Assembly (NCBI GenBank): GCA_030694935.1
Contig: JAUYUA010000053.1
Span: forward strand, 1-64,000
DNA length: 64,000 nucleotides
Source: Lutibacter sp.
GTDB lineage: Bacteria; Bacteroidota; Bacteroidia; Flavobacteriales; Flavobacteriaceae
Direction of reading: 5' to 3'
The position numbers were made by a program, and so were the translations under genes. Below are positions 63,688 to 64,000 of the stretch, in pieces (position 1 is the first letter of the stretch; each line of letters begins with the position of its first letter). The notes below the pieces were generated by a model. The model had not been told where the DNA came from. It did not search any database and saw nothing but the letters and a program-made list of their open reading frames with translations.

Positions 63688-64000
63688 TTATTTCTTCACC
63701 GCCTTTACCACCACAAAAGAACCTTGTCCGAACCCTTGTTTAGGAAGTTGCAGTTCATTTATTTCATCCAATTCCCCAAATAATGTTTGGTTGTATTCAA
63801 ATTCTGTAAATCCGGCTTCTTTCAGTAATTTGGTGACTTGCACTACCGAATAAAAATTCGCGTATCTAAAAAAGGTGCTTCGCATTTTGTTTTCTTCATA
63901 GGTTTTTCCAATTTTTTGATCTTTATCAATAAAACCTATAATAATGCTGCCTTTGGGTTTTAAAATCCGATATGCTTCTTTAAAAGCCCTTTTAACATTG
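63688..64000 (-). CDS. SAM-dependent methyltransferase, C-terminal part
   Basis: 104 codons are visible; the N-terminus lies beyond the window. The visible start VKRAFKEAYRILKPKGSIII followed by GFIDKD is the post-motif III strand and loop of class I methyltransferases of the Methyltransf_11 type. The reading frame is open through the window edge, so the internal Met at 63885 is not the start. The C-terminal end is FGQGSFVVVKAVKK. The SAM-binding GxGxG motif is not in view and the substrate is unknown. Confidence 0.82.
   Translation of the reverse strand, partial: NVKRAFKEAYRILKPKGSIIIGFIDKDQKIGKTYEENKMRSTFFRYANFYSVVQVTKLLKEAGFTEFEYNQTLFGELDEINELQLPKQGFGQGSFVVVKAVKK

Overview
The window comes from a low-GC member of the Bacteroidota, most likely family Flavobacteriaceae. 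The evidence is a SusC/SusD-type locus, gliding and type IX secretion components (GldJ-like and PorV-like proteins), a secreted amylase with a type IX C-terminal sorting domain, many lipoproteins with an S/A/G-C lipobox, and several upstream regions carrying the Bacteroidota -7 box TAnnTTTG.

Layout. 1-1.1 kb: a COG0701-type permease cut by the window edge, with its ArsR-family repressor. 1.2-2.8 kb: two exported proteins of unknown role. 2.8-31.3 kb: a large alpha-glucan (starch/maltodextrin) utilisation locus. The divergent left arm (minus strand) is susC-susD-susE-susF plus a secreted multidomain GH13 amylase and an FnIII-like lipoprotein. The right arm (plus strand) is a LacI-type regulator, an MFS sugar transporter, beta-phosphoglucomutase, a GH65 maltose phosphorylase, four more GH13 enzymes, an esterase-like lipoprotein and a GH31 alpha-glucosidase. 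It closes with a perfect 18-bp-stem hairpin. The apparent logic is: secreted amylase cuts the polymer, SusC/D/E/F bind and import, periplasmic GH13/GH31 enzymes trim, MFS imports maltose, GH65 plus beta-PGM turn it into glucose and glucose-6-phosphate. Phosphofructokinase, GAPDH and a BadF/NagK-like kinase follow directly.

34-49 kb is mostly housekeeping: murF, gldJ, porV, cytidine deaminase, a group III truncated haemoglobin, a KAS III-like synthase, the NAD(P)HX repair enzyme, accA, an EamA transporter, an LptF/LptG-type permease, tgt and an RluF-type pseudouridine synthase. porU, normally next to porV, is not here. 49.2-52.5 kb is an accessory island: a higB toxin gene broken by two in-frame TGA codons, an intact higA, and a type II restriction-modification pair between two identical 104-bp direct repeats whose end structure resembles an integron gene cassette. 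52.6-62 kb holds three large sensor kinase/receiver proteins, two of them tandem paralogues. The window ends with a DUF502 membrane protein and a partial methyltransferase.

The intergenic DNA is unusually rich in repeats: a 40-bp-period array with embedded GC-rich palindromes (15.1-15.6 kb), GAAGACGG-type arrays, a 13-bp tandem repeat, a 143-bp element with terminal inverted repeats in two copies, and several REP-like hairpin families. The best candidates for something new are the cassette-like restriction-modification island, the 143-bp element pair around murF-gldJ, and the nested mini-palindromes. No tRNA, rRNA or CRISPR array was recognised.
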